Assembly: GCA_022414725.1 (NCBI GenBank) | Contig: CM039462.1 | Location: 119,082,470-119,146,469, forward strand | DNA from: Microglena sp. YARC | Lineage: Eukaryota > Chlorophyta > Chlorophyceae > Chlamydomonadales > Chlamydomonadaceae | DNA length: 64,000 bases | Direction: 5' to 3' | Shown: in pieces, positions 33,101-41,234 of the stretch | Layout: each line of letters starts with the position of its first letter | How positions within the stretch are numbered: position 1 is the first letter of the stretch | Notes under the pieces: generated by a model | What the model was told of the DNA's origin: nothing | Database searches by the model: none | The model's input: only the letters and a program-made list of their open reading frames with translations | Made by a program: the position numbers and the translations under genes

Positions 33101-36100
33101 GCAAGAAACCAGCTTTTCCTTTCTGTAGCCGCACGAAAACAGCTTTTCCTTTCTGAAGGCGCAAGAAACCAGCTTTTCCTTTCTGTAGCCGCACGAAAAC
33201 AGCTTTTCCTTTCTGTAGACGCAAGAAAACAGCTTTTCCTGTCTGTAGCCACACTAACACAGCCATCTAGGCAACACCATCCATAACCTAAACCACGTCA
33301 CCCAGACCTTTTTTTTCTGTAGCCGCACGGGAAAAAACAGTGGCCATCTGGCTCCCATCACAGATCCTACACAGCCATCTAGTCAACACCATCCGTAACC
33401 TAAACCACGTCTCCCAGACCTTTTTTCTGTAGCTGCACGGGAAAAAACAGTGCCCACCCATTTCCCGGCACAGATCCTACACCGCCATCTAGTAAACACC
33501 ATCTGTAACCTAAATCAAATCATTCAGAGCTTTTCTTGTCAGCTACAAGTAGTAGCTTCTAGGCAGCTCCTGCTGCGCCCAAATATTCAGCATTTATGGA
33601 CAGCAGAGTGTGTCAGCTTCAAGGTGCACTAGGCTTGGCTGAAGAGCTAGTCAGGGGAGCTGCCTAGAAGCTGTCGCTCGTTGCTGAAAATAAAAGCTAT
33701 GGGTGGAGTGGTCCATGTTACAAGGGTGTTGACTAGATGTCTATGTAGGATCCGAGCCGTGTGGGCACTTTTTTTCTTCGTGCAACGCAGTGCAAATTGT
33801 GTGACTCGGTGTGGCCCCAGTGCGAAGCGCAGTGCCCTGGGGGGGCATTTCTGACTAGTTTAGCCAGACCCATGCGGCGCCATGCAGCGACTGAATGACA
33901 AGGTGTCGGCAAAAGAAAAACAGCGCTTGTGGGTGTAAATGTATAGGGTACATGGAGGATTAGCTGGATATGTAAGGGGGTCTGTAGGGGCAAGTTAGAT
34001 GGCAAGTCATGCCTATGATTCTATATGCATTCGTTTATTTTAACCACACACGCATGCACACAATTGCACACAAATGCATGCACTTATTTGAACCACGCAC
34101 GAGCACACGCAAATGCACACATTTATTTGAACCGCACGCACGCTCACAAATGAATGCATTTATTTGGACCATACACGCATGCACACACATGCATGCATGC
34201 ATTTAACCACTCGCACGCACACAAATGCATGCATTTGTTTTAACCGCTCGCACGCACACAAATGCATGCATATCATTGTTGACCCATCTATCCACTTGTG
34301 TACTTCAATAGACAATTAGTCTCCAATCGTTTTCATACTCTTTCTCCCCCCCCCCCCCCCCCCCCCCCCCACCCCCACCCCCCACTCCCACCCCACCCCA
34401 ACCCCAACCCAAAGATTCTTGAGGATGTGAGTGAGGAGCATGCTAGGAAAACCATAACCGTCGAGATTCATCCTAACCTATCGATCACAGCCGCATCCAT
34501 TCATCCATGTAAACACGCCGAAGTGATGAAGAAGCTTGTCGACAACATCATCGAAGCAGGGAAGACATTCCCAATTGAACAGTGAGTTATATGATGTTAT
34601 GTTATGTTTTTTTTTCTTTCATTATTTCTTGTTATATTATATTCGATGGGGGGGGGGGGGGGGGGGGCAAGAATAAAGTTGGCTGACCGCATGTTTGGAA
34701 GTTGTTATTTTGACCCCTAGAGACCCCCCCCCCCCCCTTTCCCCCCTTTGAGACCTCATATCTAGACACCCAAACAGTATTACATTGTGAAAGGGGGGTT
34801 CATGAGCATCATCTAGTCCAGGCCTTTCCAACCATATAACCAAAAGATACAAATATCAAGTTCGGACAAAGTTATTTATATTTTAGTATTTTTACAACTT
34901 TCTTGGGCGCTCAGCAGTCGTCTGCGCCCTTGGAGATGATCACAAAGGTATTAAAACAACTGAAGGCGTTATTTATCTGTCTATCTATCTTTATCATCAT
35001 CGTTATCATAGCTTAATCGACACAACTTGTATTCTGGAGCCTGAGGGTCTGCCCGGGTGGTATGAGTGTATAATTTTTTGTGTGTGGGGGGGGAGGGGGA
35101 GGGGTGTTCGTGTGTGTGTGGGGGGGGGTGGGGGGCTCGACCCCAGGCTCAACTGCTTTAGGAACTTCGTAGGGGACCAGAACTCAGAACGCGCATCCGA
35201 ACGCCCTGCGCGCGCGCCTTTTCCCGCCCAACTGCCGCTCGTGCGAAGCTGGGCGCGAAGGTCTGGGTGACGTCCAGCCTGGATGTAGCCTGAATGTACC
35301 TTCCAGGAGATCCACCGATTACACTGCGTGTAACTTACTAACGACTGCAGATTCGCACTCCTCTCGTCGAGACATACTCATTGGTGTACCTCACGCTCGA
35401 AAATTCGCACTGGCAAGGAAGTTACACGAGGTACAAATAAAATTGGGGAAAACGGTCGGACCCCCCCCCCCCCCCCCCCTCGTATCTCGGCCCGCCGTGG
35501 GTGTATCGACATGATTTTTTCCCCGACTAAAGCTCGCGGTTCTCTATCCATATCGAACATGCAGTACAATTTTATTTTTCTTGCCCCCCCCTCGATTATT
35601 TTATTTTATTTTTATTATATTATTTTATTATATTCGCTTTATCAAGCTGACTTAGAAGCAAGGGAGGAAACGAGCAGATAGTGTACAATATATATCGTAC
35701 GAAAATAGGCCCATATGGGCCACCACCCCTGCTCCTACTTCAGTTACCTTGTCCCTTGCTGTGGCCTTTTGTGAGCCAAATAGGCCAAAATAGTAAAGTC
35801 TGTAAAGGCACTTGCCACCCTGCCTCATTCCTTTGCCCCATGACTTTGTGCGTGTAAGCTTGCACTAAACGCCACCACCCCTGTTTCATACTTCGCAGTT
35901 ACCTTGTCCCTTGCCTTAGACTTTTGTGAGCCAATATAGGCCAAAATAGGCACTTCAAAACAAACAGGGGCACGCACAAAAGGCATTATAGGCCTGTAGA
36001 GTCACTTTTTACTTGCCACCATGCCTAAAACCTTTGCCCCATGACTTTGTGCGTGTAAGCTTGCACTGAACGCCACCACCCCTGTTTCATGCTTAGCAGT

Positions 36101-36729
36101 TACCTTGTCCCTTGCCTTAGACTTTTGTGAGCCAATATAGGCCAAAATAGGCACGCACAAAAAGGCAAAATAGGCCTGTAAAGTCACTTTTTACTTGCCA
36201 CCATGCCTAAAACCTTTGCCCCATGACTTTGTGCGTGTAAGCTTGCACTGAACGCCACCACCCCTGTTTCATGCTTAGCAGTTACCTTGTCCCTTGCCTT
36301 AGACTTTTGTGAGCCAATATAGGCCAGAATAGGCACGCACAAAAAGGCAAAATAGGCCTGTAAAGTCACTTTTTACTTGCCACCATGCCTAAATCCTTTG
36401 CCCCATGACTTTGTGCGTGTAAGCTTGCACTGAACTCCACCACCCCTGTTTCATGCTTAGCAGTTACCTTGTCCCTTGCCTTAAACTTTTGTAAGCCAAA
36501 ATAGGCACATAAAATAGGCACGCACAAAAGGGCAAAATAGGCCTGTAAAGTCACTTTTTACTTGCCACCATGCCTAAATCCTTTGCCCCATGACTTACTG
36601 CGTGTAAGCTTGCACTAATCGCCACCACCCCTGCTCCTACTTCGCAGTTACCTTGTACTCTTCCTCAAGTTCATTGCATCAGTGGTTCCAACCATCCAGT
36701 ATGACTACACCATGTCTGTGGGAAACTAG
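26471..36729 (+). CDS. ATG3: Autophagy-related protein 3 (E2-like enzyme), 9 exons, 296 aa
   Basis: Exons: 26471-26631, 27201-27271, 28383-28501, 29054-29177, 29559-29597, 30563-30621, 32001-32069, 34415-34581 and 36648-36729. Every intron is GT-AG, phases agree, and the spliced length is 891 nt. ATG3 is the E2-like enzyme that takes ATG8 from ATG7 and transfers it to phosphatidylethanolamine on the growing autophagosome membrane. Diagnostic segments, in order: CPTWAW (exon 1), GRPFLPADKQCLVTRG (exon 2), DGWTATH (exon 3), an acidic flexible region with DVPDINELEEED (exon 4), NIVRTRTYDLYITYDQ (exon 6), YYQVPRLWLVGYDETR (exon 7), the catalytic motif HPCKH with Cys246 (exon 8) and FLKFIASVVPTIQYDYT at the C-terminus (exon 9). 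The total is slightly shorter than the roughly 310 residues of land-plant ATG3. The gene looks functional. Its introns are almost entirely tandem repeats, many carrying copies of exon borders. Confidence 0.95.
27108..27200 (+). repeat. Poly-C tract and CA/CCCCA run before the ATG3 exon 2 acceptor
   Basis: A 45-nt C run with one G is followed by ACACACACCCC words and the acceptor CTTCCTCCAG at 27200. It acts as an extreme polypyrimidine tract. Poly-Pro frames here are artefacts. Confidence 0.9.
27478..27690 (+). repeat. Dispersed MITE-like repeat family A2 (ATG3 intron 2)
   Basis: This starts TTCTTTTTTGGGCTGCACAT and ends GGGGAGCTGCCTAGAAGCTG followed by AATAAACAGTGCC. It parallels 6466-6812 and 38640-38790. 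Confidence 0.7.
27720..28375 (+). repeat. (CCCA/CTCA)n minisatellite ending at the ATG3 exon 3 acceptor
   Basis: Hundreds of CACCCACC and CACTCACC words contain a higher-order unit with ACATCAACACCCACCC about every 30-70 bp. All three plus frames are open over long distances for purely compositional reasons and are not genes. Confidence 0.95.
28683..28930 (+). repeat. Two partial upstream copies of ATG3 exon 4 (pseudo-exons)
   Basis: Copy 1 (28683-28757, preceded by CTGTCCAG) and copy 2 (28857-28930, preceded by ACTACAG) match the first 45 or so bases of exon 4 (29054). They then diverge into (TTA)n sequence. The spacing is about 175-195 bp, with CCAACC arrays between copies. Copy 1 has a one-base deletion relative to the exon. 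Neither copy has an obvious in-frame donor. Confidence 0.9.
29180..29545 (+). repeat. Array starting at the ATG3 exon 4 donor (GTCTGACTGACTGACC units)
   Basis: Units of about 21-35 bp with CTTGACGTCTGACTGACTGA begin within the donor sequence GTACGTCTGACTG at 29178 and fill intron 4. Confidence 0.9.
29620..30275 (+). repeat. 27-bp minisatellite in ATG3 intron 5 (CACCAGCACC type)
   Basis: Units such as ACACCAGCACCAGCACCTGC with ACTCACA repeat in three blocks. The blocks are joined by longer units containing CAACCATCTCTTTGTCCTTA and AGGCACTTG (about 29770, 30090 and 30270). Open frames are compositional. Confidence 0.9.
30470..30562 (+). repeat. Duplicated 3' splice site of ATG3 exon 6
   Basis: TGATGTACACCTGCAG plus AGCCTGA appears at about 30476-30502 and again, 72 bp later, at the real exon start (30563). 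The upstream copy is a decoy acceptor followed by only seven exon bases. Confidence 0.85.
30630..30985 (+). repeat. (GTT/GCT)n array starting at the ATG3 exon 6 donor
   Basis: Words such as GTTGCTGTTATTCTTGTTGT fill the 5' third of intron 6. Long Leu/Val-rich frames are artefacts. Confidence 0.9.
30984..32000 (+). repeat. (ACCCACCCACAACACACCCT)n array ending at the ATG3 exon 7 acceptor
   Basis: The array is entered by CTACCTACAGTACTACC at about 30986, a near copy of the real exon 7 junction (CTACCCACAG then TACTACC at 32001). It then runs for about 1 kb. Frames over 300 codons here are compositional. Confidence 0.9.
32075..32740 (+). repeat. About 44-bp minisatellite starting at the ATG3 exon 7 donor
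   Basis: Units with GGGTGGGTGGCTATGTGTAG and ATTGTGATTGGGTGGCTGGC repeat about 14 times. The first unit overlaps the donor region (GTATGTAGCCTATGTGTAG at 32070), so the unit is seeded by intron sequence at the splice site. Confidence 0.9.
32752..32862 (-). repeat. Dispersed repeat family B, inverted copy in ATG3 intron 7
   Basis: This begins TACAGTCCAGGGGTAGCC and ends with GGGGCTAAAGCGAAAACGAG. Confidence 0.75.
32885..33000 (-). repeat. Dispersed repeat shared with 39476-39580
   Basis: Both contain TTTCACCCCAGGAGATGGG, CCAGCGAC-CCGAGGATTCAG and GAATGG-GTTGCCAC in order. It is possibly a short retroposon. Confidence 0.6.
33040..33255. repeat. 30-bp minisatellite (AGCTTTTCCTTTCTG units, 7 copies)
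   Basis: Alternating subtypes (GAGGGCGCAAGAAACC and TAGCCGCACGAAAAC) give a 60-bp higher-order period. Related single units lie at about 33310 and 33420. Confidence 0.9.
33531..33708 (+). repeat. MITE family A with long terminal inverted repeats
   Basis: The left end GAGCTTTTCTTGTCAGCTAC plus CTTCTAGGCAGCTCC is inverted at the right end as GGAGCTGCCTAGAAGCTG plus GCTGAAAATAAAAGCTATG. 33710-34340 holds a family E fragment (33750-33925) and a GCATGCACACAAATGCATGC-type tandem (34040-34270). Confidence 0.8.
34347..34414 (+). repeat. Poly-C and CCCCA run before the ATG3 exon 8 acceptor
   Basis: A 24-nt C run, then CCCCACTCCCACCCC and CCAACCCAAAG directly precede the exon at 34415. A matching G run (34648-34667) follows the exon 8 donor. 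Confidence 0.9.
35700..36640 (+). repeat. 182-bp tandem array of the ATG3 exon 9 acceptor (5 extra copies)
   Basis: Units at about 182 bp (35739, 35898, 36099, 36281, 36463, then the real one at 36648) contain CGCCACCACCCCTGTTTCAT, then CTTAGCAG or CTTCGCAG, then TTACCTTGT. The last eight or so bases copy the start of exon 9. The real acceptor is the final unit. Minus-strand 61-62 codon frames repeat simply because the DNA repeats. Confidence 0.93.
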
Positions 36730-36798
36730 ACAGTGGAAGGGATGCTGGCATCCTCACCTCTTTTACATTTCCCCAGACAAGCCGGCTCTCGGTGACAG

Positions 36799-37060
36799 CC
36801 CTCTAGTTCATAGCATCAGTGGTTTCAACCATCCAGTATGACCAGGGAACGATAATATGATATCATGTCGTCATATGATATCATATGATGCCGGCAGTCT
36901 GACTGGGCTAAAGTTACCATTTGAATACAATATCACATGATGCAATTTGTGTGATATCATATGACATCATACTCGCCTTTTGTTTGTCATTATCATATGA
37001 TATACGATCCTAAGTATGACTACACCATGTCTGTGGGGAACTAGACAGTGCAAGGAATGC
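36799..37060 (+). pseudogene. Dead partial copy of ATG3 exon 9, split by a MITE
   Basis: TTCATAGCATCAGTGGTTTC and ACCATCCAGTATGAC (36806-36842) continue at 37021 with TACACCATGTCTGTGGGGAA and CTAGACAG. This is about 65 bp of the terminal exon, including the stop, lying about 155 bp downstream of the real stop. The two halves are separated by the 170-bp insertion at 36843-37012. 37060-37730 contains another imperfect tandem pair (37100-37170 versus 37560-37640; 37300-37330 versus 37525-37555). Confidence 0.9.
36843..37012. mobile_element. 170-bp hAT-like MITE with 8-bp target duplication
   Basis: The insert starts CAGGGAACGATA and ends TATACGATCCTA; the ends are imperfect inverted repeats (CAGGGAACG versus TAGGATCG). 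It is flanked by direct AGTATGAC copies at 36835-36842 and 37013-37020. An 8-bp duplication and CAGGG-type ends fit the hAT superfamily. The interior is rich in ATATCATATGAT palindromes. Removal of one target copy restores a continuous exon-9 copy, which confirms the borders. Confidence 0.88.
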
Positions 37061-37735
37061 CGGAGTGATGAGCACACTAGGAGGAGTGGACAGTTTAAAG
37101 ATTGGCTGAGATTTTGAGGAGTGGTGGCGCAGCATTGGAATGGCTGTAGTGTATCATAGCTATGATGATAATTGGCACCAGTGCAGGCAAAAAGGCTGCC
37201 CCCCCCCCCCCCCAACCTAAAGCCTTTTAATAAGGCGTTATATATATTTATTCATTTATCTTAGATATGTTAATTACCAGGGAATATGAACGCAATGCAC
37301 ATGACGGCCATATCAGTTATTCCCCTAACTTAGACTGAAATTCGACTCTTTTATTTTCAGGTGGCCCCTGCTTAATTCTAAGTCTGGGCTTTATAAGAAG
37401 AGCCCATAACCCCTCAAACTATACTTGCATAGCCTACACACTCTTCTGGGGTGTACTTGTATACATTCTTTACGGGGCTAAAAGATTAAAAGAGTAGCCT
37501 ATTTCAAAGGGGGTGGTCATGTATGCCGTGACGGCCATATCAGTTGTTCCCCTTGTTTGGCTGGGATTTTAGTGTGGAGTGGTGGCGCAGGATTGGAATG
37601 GCTGCAGTGTATCATAGCCATGTTAGTTGCTTATAATGAAAACCGATATAGATGGGTGCAGTGTTTTGTTAGTTCAGCCTTGTTCACCCCCACACACATC
37701 TGTAGCGGTATACCGTATGAGTGCGTGACCATAGC

Positions 37736-37890
37736 TTTTATTTTCAGCTACCAGCAGCAGATTCTAGGCAGCTCCCCCTGACTAGTCAGCCAAACCCGAT
37801 GCAATTTCCTGTCTGTTGGGGCTCGACCTGGTGGCTTGCTCAGGGAGTTTCCTAGAAGCTGCTGCCCCTGACTGAAAAGAAAAGCTATGT
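37736..37890 (+). repeat. MITE family A, well-preserved copy
   Basis: The ends CATAGCTTTTATTTTCAGC and CTGAAAAGAAAAGCTATG are inverted repeats, continuing inward with GATTCTAGGCAGCTCC and GGAGTTTCCTAGAAGCTGCT. Confidence 0.85.
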
Positions 37891-37975
37891 GTCTGAATGC
37901 ATGAGAGGTGGTTGTAACTATAAACATTTAAACATTATCATTGTAGCTCGGACTCAGGTCCCCCGTCGAAAGATT

Positions 37976-38078
37976 GTTTGGGGTTCAGTTCATCAATGCT
38001 TTTCTTTCTAGCCCCTCCCAATTCCAAGGTTAGGCAAGTCCCTAAAGCCTATTTGGCTACCCCCTGGATTGTAACAAA
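37976..38078 (+). repeat. Dispersed repeat family B
   Basis: This runs from TTTGGGGTTCAGTTCATCAA to CCCCCTGGATTGTAACA, matching the other family B copies. Confidence 0.8.
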
Positions 38079-38145
38079 CAACAAACAAGTCTTCTTTGAA
38101 AGAACTCTAGGAATTATTTACAGGCTGGGACAAGATGTTGATTTC

Positions 38146-38527
38146 CAATTGTTACTGTCAGCTGTACTACTAGGACACGAGTGCCTTATTGGTATCTGAA
38201 TCAGATGCCAATAAGGCACTATATCATAGGATACAACTGACAATAGTGCTTGTCCCGGGAGGAGAACAGATTACCCAGAGGTTCCACAAATCGATAGCCA
38301 AGCTCTCGTTCTAACGATTCGGAGCAACTTAGTTCAAATCAAACCGCATGTGTACCGCCAGTGTACCCCACATTTGCACCGCGTCCTTCAGGGGAGGATC
38401 GAACCCCCCCGTTTCCCCCCCGAGTCAGGTATTATTGTCAGCTATACTACAAAGACACGATTGCCTTCTGATCAGATGCTTATAGGGCACTCGTGTCCTA
38501 CTAGTACAGCTGACAGTTACATTGTTC
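38146..38527. repeat. Two palindromic ~100-bp MITEs flanking a SINE-like segment
   Basis: 38146-38252 and 38427-38525 each fold on themselves, for example GTGCCTTATTGGTATCTGA with TCAGATGCCAATAAGGCAC. The outermost ends (ACTGTCAGCTGTACTACTAG and CTAGTACAGCTGACAGT) are also inverted. The middle (38255-38420) contains GAGGATCGAACCCCCC, a tRNA B-box-like word on the minus strand. Confidence 0.75.
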
Positions 38528-38639
38528 TGCAGCCAACTCTGGGCAACCACGTCCTCCCCCCCCCCCCCCGTGCGATACCCACGGAAACCAGGGAGCGCAT
38601 TAAGCAGGTTCAATGTTACATGTTACAGCACTGCCACTG

Positions 38640-38790
38640 CTTATTTTAGGGGGGCACGCATGGCAGCTTCTGGCCAGCTCCATTAGCCAGCCACTGGGAC
38701 AAGCCCAAAGCTTTCAGCTGCATTTGAATGCATGTCATGGCAGGTTAAAGACACCAGCTAGATTTGGCGTCAGCCCAAGGACCAGTGAAA
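38640..38790 (+). repeat. Dispersed repeat families C and A2
   Basis: 38516-38620 is family C (CAGCCAACTCTGGGCAACCA). 38640-38790 is family A2 (AAGCCCAAAGCTTTCAGCTG). 38790-39240 holds a short tandem (CCCAGGTGTAACATTTGGGA). I see no gene from 38800 to 40500, apart from the short dispersed repeat at 39476-39580. Confidence 0.6.
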
Positions 38791-40499
38791 TGCATCAGGA
38801 TTAGGAAACGTACTTTTATAATCGGGCTGCCATATGCTCAGATGTAACATTTGGGAAGAATTAAACGTTTGAAGTTGGGCGCCCGATGCCCAGGTGTAAC
38901 ATTTGGGAAGGCATACACGTTTAATAACGGGCTACCTTTTTGGCCTTCCAGAATCGGGCTGCACCGTTTATCCTTAAATTTTTGCTATAAAAAAACTATT
39001 GCATCAGCATCTGCAGCATCAAGGCGCAAACATGTTTAGGCCTCAAAATCGGGTATTGTTTTGCCCCTCGATGGCAAAACGATTTGCACGGGCACTTATG
39101 CATCCAAGGGACACTTGCACCCTGATCTAAGAGGCTGAGACAGTGGTACAGACTACTATACTAAATAAACCTATGCAAATAGACCCTAGATACCGGTACT
39201 TCGAAAAATATAATTATACTTAAGCCTTGATCCATTAGCCTATAGAAGCTGAGACATGGGTAGAGAATGCTAGTGTTGAATTGCAGACTTCGAACTGCTC
39301 ACCGTCTGTCTGCGGTGGTAAGAACACTGCTAGCACGAGCCATGTGCATTTATATCCTAACCCAAAGGGGCAGGACGGTCGTGCAGTTCCGAGCATGGCC
39401 AGCCAACTCACAGGCGGCACGACCCGCCGCGCGCGGCGTTGGGTGGGCGTCCCGTCTTCTGCTTTTTTTAGTTGTATAAGGACTTTCACCCCAGGAGATG
39501 GGCCTCCCAATACTAACCAGCGACACCGAGGATTCAGTTCGAATGGCGTTGCCACTCCTACAACAGAGTACGCGCACTCTTCTTGACGCCTCTGATGTTA
39601 AATAGCGAGGTAGTTGAGTTCCTGGGTAAGGATCGAGATTTAAAAGTCCGGCGTAGTGCCGACTGCCGAGCCCGTTCCAATACCCTTGTCAATCCAAACC
39701 TCCTCAATTTCAAACCTGTGGTGTGGCTCTAATTAATTATAATAAATATATAATATATAATTAAAGTATAGTGGCTTAACCAGTTATAACTGAAGTATAG
39801 TGAAAATAGTGTTAATTCCACTATAGTATTACACAAACTGCACCGCCAAGAAAACAGGACCAACAGGAACTCTGTCATCACTAACATACAATATGACAGG
39901 GCTGAGACACATCCACCACCCCAAAACACAAGGCGTGACCATGGAAACAGCACTCTACCACAGCGACCGATTATCCATATAAACATGATCTACATGTTCG
40001 ACACAGCTTTAGCTTGTCACGTGGATCCTCACCCCCCCCCCCCAGGGTTGTTCAAAACGTAACTGCCATGCAAGGCTAAAAATAAAACCCATGCTCAACT
40101 CACAACACATCAATCCATCAGTAAAGAGTCAAACAGCATCCCATGGATGCACCAAATCTCGGAACTCCTCCAAGTCTTCTACCCCTCACTGGCAGCACTG
40201 CGCACATAGAAACATTAACATTAGGCACATAGCGAAAACAATATACAAACAAACTGAGGTAGTGTGCATGCTGCTGGATGCTCCACAGCATCCTGCTCGT
40301 GCTCACTGCAGCGGTGGACAAACAATATCTAATACTTTCACAGAAAAATAATATAAATAACACAACGCAACTATCTTCTGTAATTCAAGGAGATGAGGGT
40401 TTGGGGTACAAAAACCCTACACCCAAATCCTGGCCACTAGGTGTTCTTCACACCTGGGCCCAACGCAGAATTGTATGCTCGTGGAATAAATTCAACGAC

Positions 40500-40800
40500 A
40501 CATAGCTGATACTTTGGAAACATCTACCATTACCCAAGTATTTGTTGGCTGGAAGTTGTGTGTGTGCGATGGTGGTATGAGGGATGAATGGTGGGAGTGT
40601 GTGTGTGTGTGTGTGTGTGTGGGTGTGTGTGGGTGTGTGTGGGTGTGTGTGTGTGTGGGTGGGGGGGGGGGGGGTCCCACCTGTAGCAGGCTTCTCAAAT
40701 GGCCCAGCTGCAACACACTCAGGCCGGGATAGCAGGGTAATGGTGGTGGCAGTGGGGGTGGTAGAGGGGCGAGGGAAATTCCCGGGAAATTCAGTGAATC
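40500..40800 (-). other. Possible two small exons (unidentified)
   Basis: On the minus strand one open stretch (peptide YPGLSVLQLGHLRSLLQ) ends at a CTACAG/GTGGGA donor near 40678. After a C/CA-rich run, an acceptor TTCCAG near 40556 opens NTWVMVDVSKVSAMCR and a stop. The G-start and C/CA-rich end match the intron style of the real genes. I do not recognise the product. Confidence 0.2.
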
Positions 40801-40854
40801 TACCAAGTCTGCCCCGTGCATCATCCCTATCTTATGCCAGGGGCCAATAAGCAA

Positions 40855-41048
40855 TTTCTGGCTGAGCCCTCTCTTCAAGGGGGCGGGTCCGTTTGTGCGT
40901 CCGTCCATCCGACCGCCCCCCCGAGATGAAACCTGACACGTCAGCCAACGTTCTCGTAGCTAACTCGCTTCCGTTGCCACCTTTCGATCCGTAGCCAACA
41001 CACTCCGCCAATTTTCTGCATCGCTTGTGACGCTGCATAGGACTTGTA
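40855..41048 (+). repeat. Dispersed repeat family D
   Basis: This contains CTCTCTTCAAGGGGGCGGG, CTGACACGTCAGCCAACG, GCCAACACACTCCGCCAATT and GACGCTGCATAGGACTTGT. The last two words parallel the satellite monomer at 2880-3600. 41050-41234 is presumed 3' UTR of the next gene. Confidence 0.85.
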
Positions 41049-41234
41049 CCGCCTGTTGTAAACTCATCCTAGGAAACCAGAGCACATGGCCTATCCATAT
41101 CCTTCAATGCGTGAAAGCATGACAACACTCACCACACACATGAGCACACAACACGTCACCAGCTGTATCTGCAATGTCATATCTTAATCTATGCCAGTCT
41201 GGATGCCAGGCAAGCCTCAATGCTATTCAAGGCC

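Noticed and set aside
36002..36554. Three repeated minus-strand frames of 61-62 codons
   Set aside because: They repeat because the 182-bp DNA unit repeats. The unit is explained by duplication of the ATG3 exon 9 acceptor on the plus strand.
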